A stretch of DNA of 23,096 nucleotides from positions 7,819 to 30,914 of the forward strand of contig JAKCWW010005545.1 in assembly GCA_026260175.1 (NCBI GenBank), in the 5' to 3' direction. Made by a program: the position numbers and the translations under genes. Below, one piece after another: positions 9,541-21,146 of this stretch (positions are counted from its first letter, which is position 1; each line of letters starts with the position of its first letter). Source of the DNA: Reticulitermes lucifugus (lineage: Eukaryota; Arthropoda; Insecta; Blattodea; Rhinotermitidae). A model generated the notes under the pieces. The model had not been told where the DNA came from. It did not search any database and saw only the letters and a program-made list of their open reading frames with translations.

Positions 9541-9841
9541 TTGATCTACTATATGTTAATGTCACATACAACCCAAGTATCTGGTACTGGCTGTTTATTC
9601 ACTGCTAGCTTCGGCAGTTGGGGCTTACCTCTTCAGTGGAAAATATCTTTCACTGAAAATATAAATTCACACACACACACTTTTTTTTAGCAGAACAAAA
9701 CATTTGTTTGTAAATTTATGTTTTAGACGAAACACGTTTTTAACTGAAGATGGCAAGCCCCCATTTGCCAGAAGTAGTAGCAAATAATGAGTAAGTACTA
9801 GATACTTGGTTGTATGTGACAGTAACATACAGTAAATCAGT
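9541..9841. mobile_element. Old foldback / MITE-like element with arms of about 135 bp
   Basis: The left arm starts tgatctactatatgtta (9542) and the right arm, read on the - strand from 9839, starts tgatttactgtatgtta. Both continue through gtcacatacaa, ccaagtatct, ggggctt and cttcagt in the same order. Similarity, roughly four-fifths by eye, extends inward to about 9675 and 9703 and leaves a loop of about 30 bp containing a CA run and eight T. No transposase is present. Long terminal inverted repeats with almost no interior fit a nonautonomous foldback element; I could not define a target-site duplication. Confidence 0.8.
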
Positions 9842-10507
9842 ATCATAAAATCAGTTTATTGGTCTTCACATCGCCAATTTTGTTTGGTTTCTAGACTTCA
9901 TAAACATTTGCAGTAGCACTTACTGAACACCTGAAGAATTTATAAACCATAATATGCATCTAAATGTATTTTAGTAACACTTTTAATGCGATAAAGACTT
10001 AAATGGAAGTTCAATGCAGCATTTATGACCGTTACGTTCTGCTTAAACTATCACTTCAAATGGCTAGGCTTTTAATCACAACAGCTTTGTACTTCTGGTA
10101 CATAACATTTTGATGTGTCATGGAAATGTTACATGTAACCAGCATGATTTTTATTAATGAAAATTTTATACTTTTTTATGTATGAAGTTTGAAATTAAAT
10201 GAAAAATTTCACTGATTTTGTAGGCTAAAAATGCACATACATGTTTTATGCCAGTGCACTTGTTGCGTTAATTGGTTACCTACACAGAAACTTGATACAT
10301 TTCTCGAAGTACAGTTTAAGTATAAAAATTATGAAGTGGTGATTTGAAAGTTAGAAATCAGGATGTTTATTTTAATCCTTTTTTGCAAAGGGCAGTTTGT
10401 TTCTGCATCTTTATTCCCTGCAAAGTAGGGCTTTGTTTATGTCAGAGTGGTGAGAAATAGAAGGCATTTTCAGAAAGGGGTAGTTAAATTACTTTTCAGA
10501 ATAGCAT

Positions 10508-10634
10508 AATTTGGTGGTCTACAGATTAAATCATATCAGTATCTCTCATGAAGTGGTTTTCAGTTACACTGATGTCAGAGTGGCATTGTGCCACTATATG
10601 TAGGTAGCATATAGTATACAGGGACCACCAAATT
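10508..10634. repeat. 127-bp segment bounded by a 12-bp perfect inverted repeat, with inner hairpins
   Basis: aatttggtggtc at 10508-10519 is the exact reverse complement of 10623-10634. Between them lie a 7-bp stem with a 3-base loop (agtggca ttg tgccact, 10579-10595) and an 8-bp stem (actatatg ... catatagt, 10593-10615); these two overlap by three bases, so they exclude each other. It may be a small MITE remnant or a chance structure; no target-site duplication is visible. Confidence 0.4.
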
Positions 10635-10734
10635 TTTTAGTACTTTTTAAGTACCAGTAAAGCTAGAAGGTTATTTCTTTGCACAGTTCTCAGTAGCAAA
10701 TGATATCTAAGGTGTGAAGTTTCATAGTGAATAT

Positions 10735-10976
10735 GTGTTGGGCACTGAGGCCATTTGTTGCCAGCCTCTTATCATGGAGGTGCGGGTTCAATCCCAAACC
10801 ATTCCATGTGGGGTTTGTGGTGGTCAAAGTGACAATGGAACAGGTTTTTCTGAGAGTACTTGTGGTTTTTACTTGTTTGTATTATTCCACCATTGCTCCA
10901 TACTCATTCATTCATCTGTCACCAACGCTATGTAATCTTAGCAATTGTCAGTGTCATTAAACAATGCACTGAAAAA
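10735..10976 (+). mobile_element. tRNA-derived SINE-like copy, diverged
   Basis: A B-box-like gggttcaatccc stands at 10784-10795, about 35 bp after an A-box-like stretch (tgggcactgagg, 10739-10750), the spacing of a tRNA-type internal RNA polymerase III promoter. The body that follows (caggtttttctgagagtact, then 'ccaccattgctccatactcatt') resembles tRNA-related insect SINEs. It ends near a short A run at 10971-10976. The A box is degraded, so the copy is probably inactive. Open frames overlapping it are chance. Confidence 0.6.
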
Positions 10977-12426
10977 AGTTTAATTTTCAAATTTAATTAT
11001 ACTTTTATCTAGTTTTACTGCTGGAGTTTCTTTTTTTGTTTTATTGTGTAATGTGGTTTAATTAAGGGATGACTATTTGTTTTCATATACCCATTGATTT
11101 GTTAGACAGGTTAATTATGCCCTCTTTTTCTACTGTCAGTAGACCAGAAACTGAGTAGACATAATAGCATTGAACTAAAGTCTATGAAAATGTATATACA
11201 CTATATATATGTGTAAAAAATGGAATTAACCATAAACTGAAATGTAATTTTAGTGATTCAATTAATTGCCTTCCATTTCTTCTGCATTGGATTGTGGGTT
11301 TGCTGTACTAACATCTGCTGTTTATGCTCTTTAACTTATTTTGTACTTAACATTTACCAATTAATTTGGCAGCAATATTATGTTTACTTTATTGCCACTT
11401 ACACAGTCATTGAAGAACTGTAATTGTTTTATTGTGCGTAAATTTATAGAGCATTTTGAATTTCTTCGACAATTAGTTCATGAAATTCGGATAGAATTTT
11501 ATTTAGGCCTTTACATTGAGCTTTTTAAATATTTTTTCAGTGACCAGTCTTTGTGTCTTGTAGAAAAGTTAAAAATAAAGATTTAAAAGCAAGTAAATGA
11601 TGACAGAGTTGAGATGTTGGGATAGAGTAGGGAAAGGGAGGTTAGGGATGTGGAGCAGAGTGAAGGCAAGGCAATTTTGAAATTTTGATTTTTATTTAAG
11701 AATTGAACTTAGAGTTTCACCCACATTAAAATGGCACCCACATTAATACTGATACAAATAGTAATAGAACAGACTGAAACACAAAAGTAATGTTTTCACT
11801 ATACATGTCATGTTCTGTAATTTAATTTGGTCAGTTATTTCTTGAGAGAGGGTTAGATTTTAGCTGTTGGCATAAAGATTTGTTTGTTGCAAAAAATATT
11901 ACTTTTTTTGGTGACTAAATTCTGCTACCAAAATGCTTTTTATTGTGTGTCATACCATATGTTTTAGGGGAATTTGAACTTATAAGCCTGCACCTTCCGT
12001 TTAAATATGCCTCTGATGCAGGTAATTTCGGCTAATGAAGTTGGATTGCTTGATGTGATTTATTTAGAACAATGTTACATTAAACTGTAGTTCCAAATAA
12101 AAGGAATTTTAAAGTGTGAGGATTTTATGCAGGAGACATAGCACTATATTCCTTGATTTGTGACACAGTGTAAGGATTTTGTTACATTCTGTCAGGAGGT
12201 TATGACAGGCATGCTTGATCTTGCTCCAGCAGTTACATGTAGCATGGTGTGTGGCATGTAAGGGACACAGAGATAAATTTATGGTGTATGGTTTGGCCAT
12301 CCCCCAGCTGTCCCGGAGGTTTAGACTACTTGGTCTTCTAAAAGCAAATGTAATATGTAACTGTACTGAACACTGTATTCTAAGTCAATTTTATTATGCT
12401 CTGAAAAGGAAGAAAAAAAACTGGTG

Positions 12427-13376
12427 AGGGAAACAAACAAATTAATTTTAGGTGTGGTAGGATAAGACATTTAACAAATGTGAGTATCGCAATGTTAATT
12501 GATATTTATTTATGCTGGCAGTTTCTCTGTCTTTTGTCTTTGATTTTATGCAGATTATTAAAACAATACCATTATGTTGTTTCAAATTATTACTTGACAT
12601 TTTACGAAAATGACACAAGTTTGTAGGAATTCCAAATTGTGAAATAGCCTTCATAAATCATGTTTAACTTCATAAAAGGCCATTAACATCTAACACAAAT
12701 TTAATAATATCTGGTTAAAGTTTAATGTGCATTTTTTGGGTTTACTCATATCTCCCATTGCATGTTAAGAGACGCGCAATATGCAACAGGTGGCATGCCT
12801 GTGGCTGGCCTAGGGGCAGAGGCAGGCAGGGATGGGGAGGTTATTCCTTGTTATGTAGGTGGGAGTCAAAATGTTCTTAATCAAGTTAGTAGTTTATTAA
12901 ATGTTTAGAGACTGAGAATTATTTACAGTAACATAAGGTGACAATAAAACAGGGTTCTAGTAAGGAATGCAGAACACCTGATATTTACAAGGTTGGCTGT
13001 ACATTAAGACATAGGAAACAGCAGTATATTAGGTCTGATTACACTTCAGGATACTGAATAAAATGTGTCAGTTATTTCTCATAATAAATATTTTATAGTA
13101 GTGTAATATAAACATTTAAGTAATGTATGACAAAGGCACAAATATTACTTGTAACTTGTGGCAGCAAAGGATGGGGTTTTAAAAAATTTGTTCAAAACTG
13201 AAACTAGACAGAAATAAAATCTCTTCTTTTGTCTTCTGAATGCAGTCGCTCCAAACCCTTTATGCAGAAAGTATGTAGAAAATTTAGTGAACTTTGTGAT
13301 ATTTGCAATAGCATTACCAAAATTAAATGCCCACACAGCCGGCTAATGTGCTGCTGAGGCTTGGCTGAGCCTGTCT
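12427..13376. other. Intron stretch with a G-rich, CpG-containing patch
   Basis: No gene is recognised. A G-rich patch at about 12770-12845 (acgcgcaa, then repeated GGCAG/GGGG blocks) stands out from AT-rich surroundings and may mark a fragment of mobile DNA. The open frame on the - strand at 13145-13336 has no known relatives to my knowledge and lacks coding character. Confidence 0.3.
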
Positions 13377-13436
13377 ACTATGCTTACAAGGTTAAGTGTT
13401 ATATACTATGCTTACAAGGTTAAGTGTTATATACTA
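13377..13436. repeat. Perfect 28-bp tandem duplication
   Basis: The 28-base unit starting at 13377 (acta, then tgcttacaag, gttaagtgtt and atat) recurs without change from 13405, with a further acta at 13433-13436. Identity of the copies suggests a recent slippage or replication event. Confidence 0.95.
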
Positions 13437-15402
13437 ATTTCACACATTTCGTGAGTTCAATTGCAAATTTCCTATTTTTCATGACATCAGGGTCAGTGTT
13501 ATTTTCAGGATAGGTGGTTTTGTACACCTTCATAGCCGCTTATGTTTACTTTGTTTTTCATGACTGTGCACTGTATTTTTTTTAAAGAACTGACATAATG
13601 TATTTACTCAAGTATATCCTTCAAAGCAGTAGTTCTAAACATTTTATGATCCATGGACCACTAAATTGGCAATAGTTTTCTCATATTCAGTCTGTCATCT
13701 GTGCCATAAAGTACAAATTAATCCTAAACATGTCTATTTGTGGTACAAAAATCGATTTCTTTGTGTGGTTTAAAACTGAAAATCTTTACATTAACCCCAC
13801 TTTGAATATTTATTATTATAGAGCATATTAAGGAATTTAAGTTTCTGGGAATTTTTATTTGGTGGGTAATGATAAGAAAAAGGAAATCTTGATTGGTTTA
13901 ACAAGAGAGACTTTGTGCAGGAGTTGTATTTACATTTTAACACAAACTGTATAATCGCTAAAATGAAATGAACAGTGAAAAAGATTTATTTCACTGCTGT
14001 GACGAAGTATATACAATAACATAAGGCTAGCTACATTTTGCAGAACGGCAGTTGTCTACGACCACCAGTTGAGAAACTGCTGCAGCGGGCAAGCTGAAAA
14101 GTGCCCTTGTGAAACATAACCCACAGGTCAAACGACAATGAATTTAAGTACAGTTGAAGTCTCAGAGATAACAAGCAACATACTAAAAAGATTTGAAACA
14201 ATTTTAGTTGTTTCCCACAAAGTTCAATTCCATGAATCACTTAGAGTTGTTTTAATCAAACTTATATAGAATATTTACTTGTGAGACAATTAAGATGGGA
14301 AATTAATCCCCCTAATCTGGGACTTCGTATGTTATCCATGTTGACTTCATCTCTTATTACATGGTGTGCAACATTTTCGCAAGAACTCTTGTCATATGAC
14401 GTACAACGTTCCTGTACATGCTTATGGAGCTAAAGCGGTAGTATTTAATTCTCATTTTCTCCCATCATTTTTCTATATTGTACAAGAGGATCAGACCTGT
14501 TGCTCTGTTGTATGTTGCTTTTCATTATCAGGTTATGGGTGTATTATTTTTCTGCATACTTCACATGGCTATAACCATCATACTCTTCTTTACATCTTGG
14601 TTCATCTAATTTAGGTGTTATCTGCAAAGCAGTGCATACCTCAGTCCACACACATATATATTTGTATTTTTATACAGATATGAAGTTTAGGAAGAGAGTG
14701 AGATATGAGATAATCATCTCTTTATTTTTTTTTTTTTATTTTTTCGTATGTGGAGTTGAGAATGAAACTGGGTGCCATATGTACACGTATTTTCCTCTGT
14801 CCATGTTTCCCGCTTGTTATATTGCGTCACCTGCATATATCTTGCTGCTTATTTCCTGCTGCCACTGCTGGAGCCTGGTACATGCTAAGTGGGCCACACA
14901 GGGACTCTTAGCTGCAACGTGATTGTAGTTTTCTGTTGGCTTAGTGCATTGGATATTGTCCTGTGGCTGCTGGGGCAGAAGAAACTTTGAGCCTTGTTGA
15001 AAGTATTGTATATACATATGCAGTACTCATTACATTTGTGACTCCCAGTATTTTGTTAAGATTCGTCTGTTACAAATATTATCATATAAGAACCTTAGTG
15101 GTCATTAAAATTTGTGTACAGTTTTGTTATTAATGCTTGTACTTTCATATTCCGTTAAAGTGGTGATGGAAGTATGAATGTCTGTGTGTAATGCTTTCCA
15201 GCACATTTTTTTCAGCATTATGTCATCTTCTTTGAAATACATGAAGATTGACCCACTAGTTAAAAATTCCTTGAAAGGAAAATGTAAAATATAATAAATA
15301 CTTTCTAAAATTAAATGAGTTATGTCTGGGTATGGGTTCCAAATTCTGTATTTCGAAATTTAGTAGTAATTGGATATGCAAAATGTCAAAGAGCTAGAAT
15401 AA

Positions 15403-15695
15403 CCTAGTCAGTGTAGTGACTACATTATGGAGTGGACAACTGAAGAATCGTGTTTGGATTCCCAGCAAGGATAAGGTTTTTTTTTTTCTTCATCAGAACA
15501 TGCAGACCAGCTCTAGAGTCCAGCCAGCCTCCTATTCAATGGGTACTGGTTGCTCTTTCTCTTGGAATAAAGAGGCTGAGGCATGAAGCTGACCACTTAC
15601 CTCTATCTAGTATTGAGGTTAAGAATGAGTGGAGCTATACTTTCACTCCCCCATGTTCCATCATAGTGTGCACAGGGATAATTTGACCGTTACGT
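15403..15695 (+). mobile_element. tRNA-derived SINE-like copy
   Basis: A B-box-like gtttggattcc is at 15452-15462, after a weak A-box-like stretch (tagtgactacattatgg, 15415-15431). The 3' body (gaacatgcagacc, gagtccagccagcct, ctattcaatgggtactgg, agaggctgaggcatgaagct, ctctatctagtattgaggt, ending gggataatttgacc) has the layout of a SINE body I associate with polyneopteran insects, though I cannot name the family. It sits in the slo intron in the sense direction. The limits are approximate. Confidence 0.65.
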
Positions 15696-15885
15696 TTATA
15701 CAAAATGCTAAGTGTTAGGGATGGTTACTTTCTGTTCAGACATCCGTGAGCACTTGTGATTTAAATTAAGTGTTCAAATGCATACAAGATCAAGGCTCAT
15801 AGTTTGTGCTGTTGTGTAAGTATGTTAGCTTCTCTTTGCTTCGTTTGTTTGATCACTTGCTGCACTAAGGGTCATATTCATGGGC

Positions 15886-15941
15886 TTTATTTTCAGCATA
15901 ATTGTATGTAATATTTATTTTCAGCATAATTTTACGTAATA
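15886..15941. repeat. 28-bp tandem duplication, nearly identical copies
   Basis: Unit 1 is 15886-15913 and unit 2 is 15914-15941; both run tttattttcagcataatt, then a TA/AC-variable stretch, then gtaata. They differ at a few bases around the middle (gtat against ttac). Each unit contains a 'tttcag' that resembles a 3' splice acceptor. Confidence 0.85.
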
Positions 15942-16674
15942 TAAATTATCATGGCTTTCAGTTAGGTAACTTGCTGCACCAGAAGTATTGTTGTTAAAAT
16001 GTTAGAAAATTAAATGTGGGGATAAATTTTACTGCTGTGAAGTCCCTGAATTTGTCCCCAAGACATTAAAAGAGTGTAATGGGTATTGCAAATTGACAGT
16101 TGTTTGTACCATACTCACATTATTAGATGTGACAATCCCAAGAACTGATGGGTTCTTACGATTAAGGCTTTGTACAATGAATGTCTGTAATGAGCACGTT
16201 CATCTTCTTGTTTAGAGTGCCGAATTTTAAGTTTGAAAATAATTAACATACACTCAGCGTACACAATTTGTGCTGTTAAAAGATACCTCTTAGTACAGTA
16301 GGCCTATATGAGACTGATTTGCTGATAAGATATCAAAATGTTACAGAAGTGTAATAGCAGAAGGTGAATAGTAGTGTGGCAGCAGTAATGATGAAAGCGA
16401 AAATGGTAAAAGTTCTGCTTTTAAATCCCAGGCTTTAAAGGCGTATGTGATTAAGGTTCCACAAATTGTCATATATCTGCATCAAAAGGTGAATGCAGAA
16501 TTTTTGTCCCCTCCACCTTCTGCTCTGGGGACAGTGTTGGTATTACAAATAGAATGGAGAGCATGATGGAACCCCAGAGTTGTAATTGAGAGAGAAAAGT
16601 TCATATTCTCCTTATGGAGCGTTGAACTGTCATCATTTACTTACTGTTCACTTGCCTGAATATTAATAAGAAGA

Positions 16675-16675
<1 letters not shown>

Positions 16676-16706
<31 letters not shown>

Positions 16707-16730
16707 TGATGATGATGATGATGATTATGA
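16676..16730. repeat. Compound TAA/GAT microsatellite
   Basis: An uninterrupted TAA/AAT run (about 16678-16705) passes directly into a TGA/GAT run (about 16706-16724), followed by degenerate GAT-like sequence. It could be a plain microsatellite or the tail of an unrecognised retroelement ending there; I see no coding remnant next to it. Confidence 0.9.
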
Positions 16731-18681
16731 CAATGATGAAATGCCATGATTATGTATATTAGAAGCTTGGATATTGTTCTTTTCTGGGTTCAGTGTGTTT
16801 ATCTTCTGTTCAGGTTAGTGTTCTGTTTTTCCTTTCATAACACAAAACAGCTAGACAGTGTCGGAAAATATTCGTTTGTCTGGTGACAGTGCCAGTTGAT
16901 TTTGGAGCCCCTAAGTAAGATTGTGATGAATGTGCTCATGTTAGTACCAGCTTCTAAATGCAGTACATTAAACATGTATTGGTGAATGGACCTGTAATAT
17001 TGTAGTGTGTTTTTTAAACAATTGTTTCTAATGTATAATGCATGTATTGTGAGTTACTTGCAGATATTTTATTACTGTAGCTGATATGAGTGTTAAAGCT
17101 TCAATTCTTTTTGTAGCATATGTTAGTAGCCAGTGTGATAGACTTTTAACAAAACATCACGTTATGAATTAAACTTTTAGTCAAGAACACTTTTTAAAAT
17201 TACTTATTCATCCCCTAAAATATTTAAATTTGCTCACAGTTGTTTATAGTAGTGAAGCGCTTGTGTTACAAATGATGTCTGCAATTGCTCTGTAGGTATT
17301 TATTGCAGCAAATTCATTGACATCCTAAAAAATACTTTCTCCATGTTTCCAGTAACGGGTGAGGTTGTTGGAACTAAAATATTAGGTTTGTGATATTGAC
17401 AACTAAGATTTTGGGCTTCTTAGAATATGTTCATTGAATTCAGAATTTTGATGCATAATATGTAGGTATTATTTTATTACTTAATATTTTGCACAGGTTG
17501 TATTTCCCAGTTAAGCATTGTATTTTGTGTATGGTGTGATAATTTTGTTTTCACCACTTTTATATTTGCACATATTATGCACAAAGAATGATTTTATTCT
17601 AACCAGTGCCATTGGTAGCACTTTGAATGCTTACCTATTTAATTTTCCTGCTTGTGAGTGACACTTAGAATGAAAATTAGAAGGCATTTATTTTTTTGAA
17701 TTTAATCAGCTAGTAGGGAAAGGGAACCAAGTCCAGTGGATGAAACACTGACATGTTCATTTTTCCAGCTAACTGATTCAAATACAATATTGATTTTAAA
17801 TATTATACACATTACTATTATTGTTGATGCAGATAAAAACATTAAATTGCTATAATAGCATTCATGAAATTTCTAATTTGAAGTGCTAAATTAGTAGGGA
17901 ATATTAGTAGAAAAATATGTGCATTGCTGTCAGGAAGCTGTCTAATATACACAACTTCACCGTAAGTTTAAATGAAGATAAGGAAGTCACAAATACTGTT
18001 GGGCATTTTTTGGTTGATACCGTACACAGTTATACAGGAATCTGCATGTAGTGTAGCCTGGCACTTGTCATTGTATAAGAGAACTCCAGAGGACATAATG
18101 ATGCGCCGCATTCTGTACAGGTGAAACTGGGGCTAGTACAGTAACTGAACCTGAATTTTGTATGTGCATATTTTTATTTAAATGGAAATTGACATTGTGT
18201 CTAACCAGAACACAGGCATTCAGTTACTGCTCACCAGTAGGAGTTGAACCCTACAAATAAATGATTCACTATGTACTGTGTTATTGGCCGATACAACATC
18301 TTCCGGTAGACAGACGTAGGTTATCTAATGAAGTTTTGGTCAGTAGAGGAACTTGCAGTTAGATTTTTGTTGGTATTCTACTTTTCTTCCTGTCTTCATT
18401 GCATCACAAATTTCTCTAGCATTAATTATTACCAATAACACAAGTAATCTTGATAATTCATACAGAATTGTCAGTTTCTGTATTACGAAACTTATACCTG
18501 GTACATCTGTTTGAGTCCTGTATAATAAATTTTGTAAGGTCTCCAATACAAGTATATACTGTAAATCTTCATTAGGAAATCATTCAGATGTATGTTTAGA
18601 AGGTACAGTACAATTGAACGATCTTCTATTAAACTCTGTGCTTAAACAAGTATAGTGAAGTATTAGTCATGTTGGACATGT

Positions 18682-18733
18682 GCACACGCACACACACACA
18701 CACACTGTCTTTCTTGCGCACTCGTACACACAC
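18682..18733. repeat. CA microsatellite with a short second CA patch
   Basis: A CA run at 18682-18705, broken once by CG, is followed by a second short acacacac patch near 18726-18733. It explains the His-Thr repeats in the overlapping open frame, which is not a gene. Confidence 0.9.
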
Positions 18734-20699
18734 ATGGGAAGAATCTTGTTTACATTACTTGCATGTATGTTGTTTGGGACAGACAGATTGACTAAGCAAT
18801 GCACATCAGTTTTTCTGTCCATTGTTCCCATTAGTGTGCTGTATTATAATATCATTTATTTCTAGACACTTTGTTTTCCAAGCAAACTGAATTGAGACAT
18901 TTTGCTGTGAACACAGACTCTCTGATTTATTTTAAAAAAGAAACAGACTTACTGTATCCAGAGGGAATTCAAAAGTAAGGACTTTTTAAAGGTGTTCTGC
19001 CCCTTAGCTGCCAGTTACTGATAGAATGTGCAGTTCACCCATTCACATCACCTCTAGAACGTCACACATTACTGAATCTCAGTTGCATCTTATGTTGGTG
19101 CTTTTCAAATTGTATTTTGAGATATTGTTCATCATTTATTGAAGGTGAACTCGGTAAAGGAACAGTGGGTAAGAAACAATATCATTATATGGAACAGGTG
19201 TAATTTAAAAATCACTGTCATAGTTTTCAAAATTGTGTGTAAATTACATTTTAATATTGCTGTAAACAGGGATGCAGGTATTTACATTAGATTTAAATAT
19301 GTTGTGTTCAGTTGTACATAATTTTACTCATTTGTGGAAATTACCAAATCATTTTGATTTTCTCATACACATATTTTTCTAAATTCTGTATTTTATGAAG
19401 GCAATGAAATGCACAGTCACCCTCTGTTATGTCCCACTTTGATGTACGGAGTTAATGTATTATTGTGGTGAGCTTCTTTGTGCAATAGTATACTTGGCAT
19501 TATCTCTTCATATCTGAGAGGAAGATTCCTGATGAAATGCAGTGCTTCTAGAAACTTTTAAAACATAGCTGGAAATTAATTAACACTTTTATTCTAATAT
19601 TCACACACAGCAGTTTTTTACTGAAAAAAATATGTGGAACTTCAGCCAATAAATTCCAGTAATTGCATTATAGATAATGTTTCATAAAAAAAAGGAACAC
19701 TTTATGTAAAACAAGAAAAGTAGCACTTGCTTTGATTTGCATAAGTTTTTATGCCATGTGTAATTTATTTAATGAAACAGTTAACTTTATATGGCATATT
19801 AATTACTGCAGTGTATGGAAATATCTGATAACGGAGTTTAATAAGATCTGTAAAGAATGTCTAGGAGCACCAATCAACTATGCTGTATGATCTTAAAGAA
19901 CATTAAGGCGTGATCCAGAGTTGTCCTTCGTACATGAAATTATCCAAACTGGTCTGTCATTGTTGAGAATATACAAAGATAAAAATTTTGTCATCAGCAG
20001 TTTAACGTTTTAATTTTGTTTCTCGTTACATTAGGTGTAGTTCTTCGACACTATACGTTTTCTGGGAAAATTTTGAGCTCTAGTACATGCAGTATAGAAC
20101 ACACTGATTTGTGATGTTCAGATTTTATTTTTATGTGTAGTATTAACTGGTATTGTGTGTTATAGAGTGTTTGCATTTGAATATGACTGTACAGAGATGA
20201 TAATATTTTCGATTTCCCTTGAGCACAAGTGATCAGTTTGGTTTCTCATATGTTCTGGAAGGATGTGACTGACCAACTAATGTGTTTGAAGTTTATTATC
20301 AGAATCTATTAAGTGACAGTGTTGAACACAAATGTTAGTTCTGAAGCAGAAGGGAGTTGTGGCATTACAAATGTTGTTTTTTGTTTGCATACATTTTGTG
20401 TGAGTTATTTGTATCAAAGAAGTAATAGCCCATTTTTTGATTGAATAGAATTTCAGTTAAACAATTTCACTTTTATGTGGTACATGTAAGTACTGGTTTA
20501 CTTAAATTTGAAAATAAAGATACTAGGTTTTTAAGACAGTGAAGGTAGAAATATCAACTCTCTTAGAAACATGTAGTTTGATCATATTTCTTATAGAATC
20601 AGAGAGATATCTTACTAGTGCAAAATGAATTATGAAAACAGTTTGCTTGGGTGCTTGGTGGTAGTTGTGTAATGTATGTTATGCCCTGTTACCTTCTAG

Positions 20700-20791
20700 G
20701 CAATTTTTGCCAGTAGCATCCCTGAGATAATAGAGCTGGTAGGGACTAGATCCAAGTACGGGGGCGAGTACAAGCGTGAGCATGGAAAGAG
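20700..20791 (+). CDS. slo: slowpoke BK channel exon: end of S6 and linker to RCK1
   Basis: Thirty codons plus two bases: [19 protein letters not shown], then [11 protein letters not shown] and the first two bases of an Arg codon. [10 protein letters not shown] completes S6, the inner gate helix. [22 protein letters not shown] is the linker that couples the pore to the calcium-sensing RCK1 domain, whose opening HIVVCGHI would be on the next exon outside the window. The acceptor is accttctag; phase 0 entry fits the previous exon. The chosen donor AG|gtacca (20792) is weak beyond the first three bases. A second donor tg|gtaacc at 20810 is 18 bases downstream in the same phase and would add six residues (YQPTPW-type). 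I prefer 20791 because KREHGKR joins HIVVCGHI in other insect Slo proteins as I recall them. This is a region where alternative exons are known in Drosophila slo. Confidence 0.92.
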
Positions 20792-21126
20792 GTACCAACC
20801 AACACCATGGTAACCACTAACTGGTTACCTGTTTTCACATAATTGTGGGAACACCTTGAAGATACTGAAGGATCTTGCATGTAAAGTTTACATTCTCATA
20901 ACTTTAAATTTGAGAATGTTGAAGTGCTGTATTATTTAATTGACTACAAATAGAAGCATTGACAGAGGTACTCATTGAGTATTGTGATGCAAAATTGAAT
21001 TTATGATGCGTTTTAATATTGGTGATCTATGAATACCAGACTATAAAAATACATGTACGTTAAAGTTATAATACATGTTGTTTCTATGAGCTGTTTGAAT
21101 TGTGGTAGCCCTGCATCTGTGTTATA

Positions 21127-21146
21127 TAAATTAAATTAAATTAAAT
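21127..21146. repeat. AAATT pentanucleotide microsatellite
   Basis: About four units of taaat/aaatt in a row, followed by a degenerate copy (tgaaattaaaat). Confidence 0.85.

Larger units (their letters stand above)
5448..20699 (+). other. slo: slo intron, phase 0, 15252 bp, dividing S6
   Basis: A GT-AG intron from gtaagt (5448) to cttctag (20693-20699). It interrupts S6 between LLVGL and AIFAS, a phase 0 break. Nearly all of it is AT-rich, CpG-poor sequence without recognised genes. Features inside are listed separately: 15-bp tandem repeat at 6147, foldback at 9541, SINE-like copies at 10735 and 15403, 28-bp duplications at 13377 and 15886, and microsatellites at 16676 and 18682. The part 7270-8160 is pyrimidine-rich on the + strand, with no coding signal. 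I searched by eye for an alternative version of the S6-linker exon (PEI followed by KYGG-like sequence) and found none. Open frames of 60-104 codons inside have no family resemblance. Confidence 0.85.

Noticed and set aside
18105-18122. Short open segment ending in acag|gtgaaa as a possible small exon
   Set aside because: No matching acceptor in a usable phase and no counterpart in Slo1 between LLVGL and AIFAS, which are adjacent in the protein.
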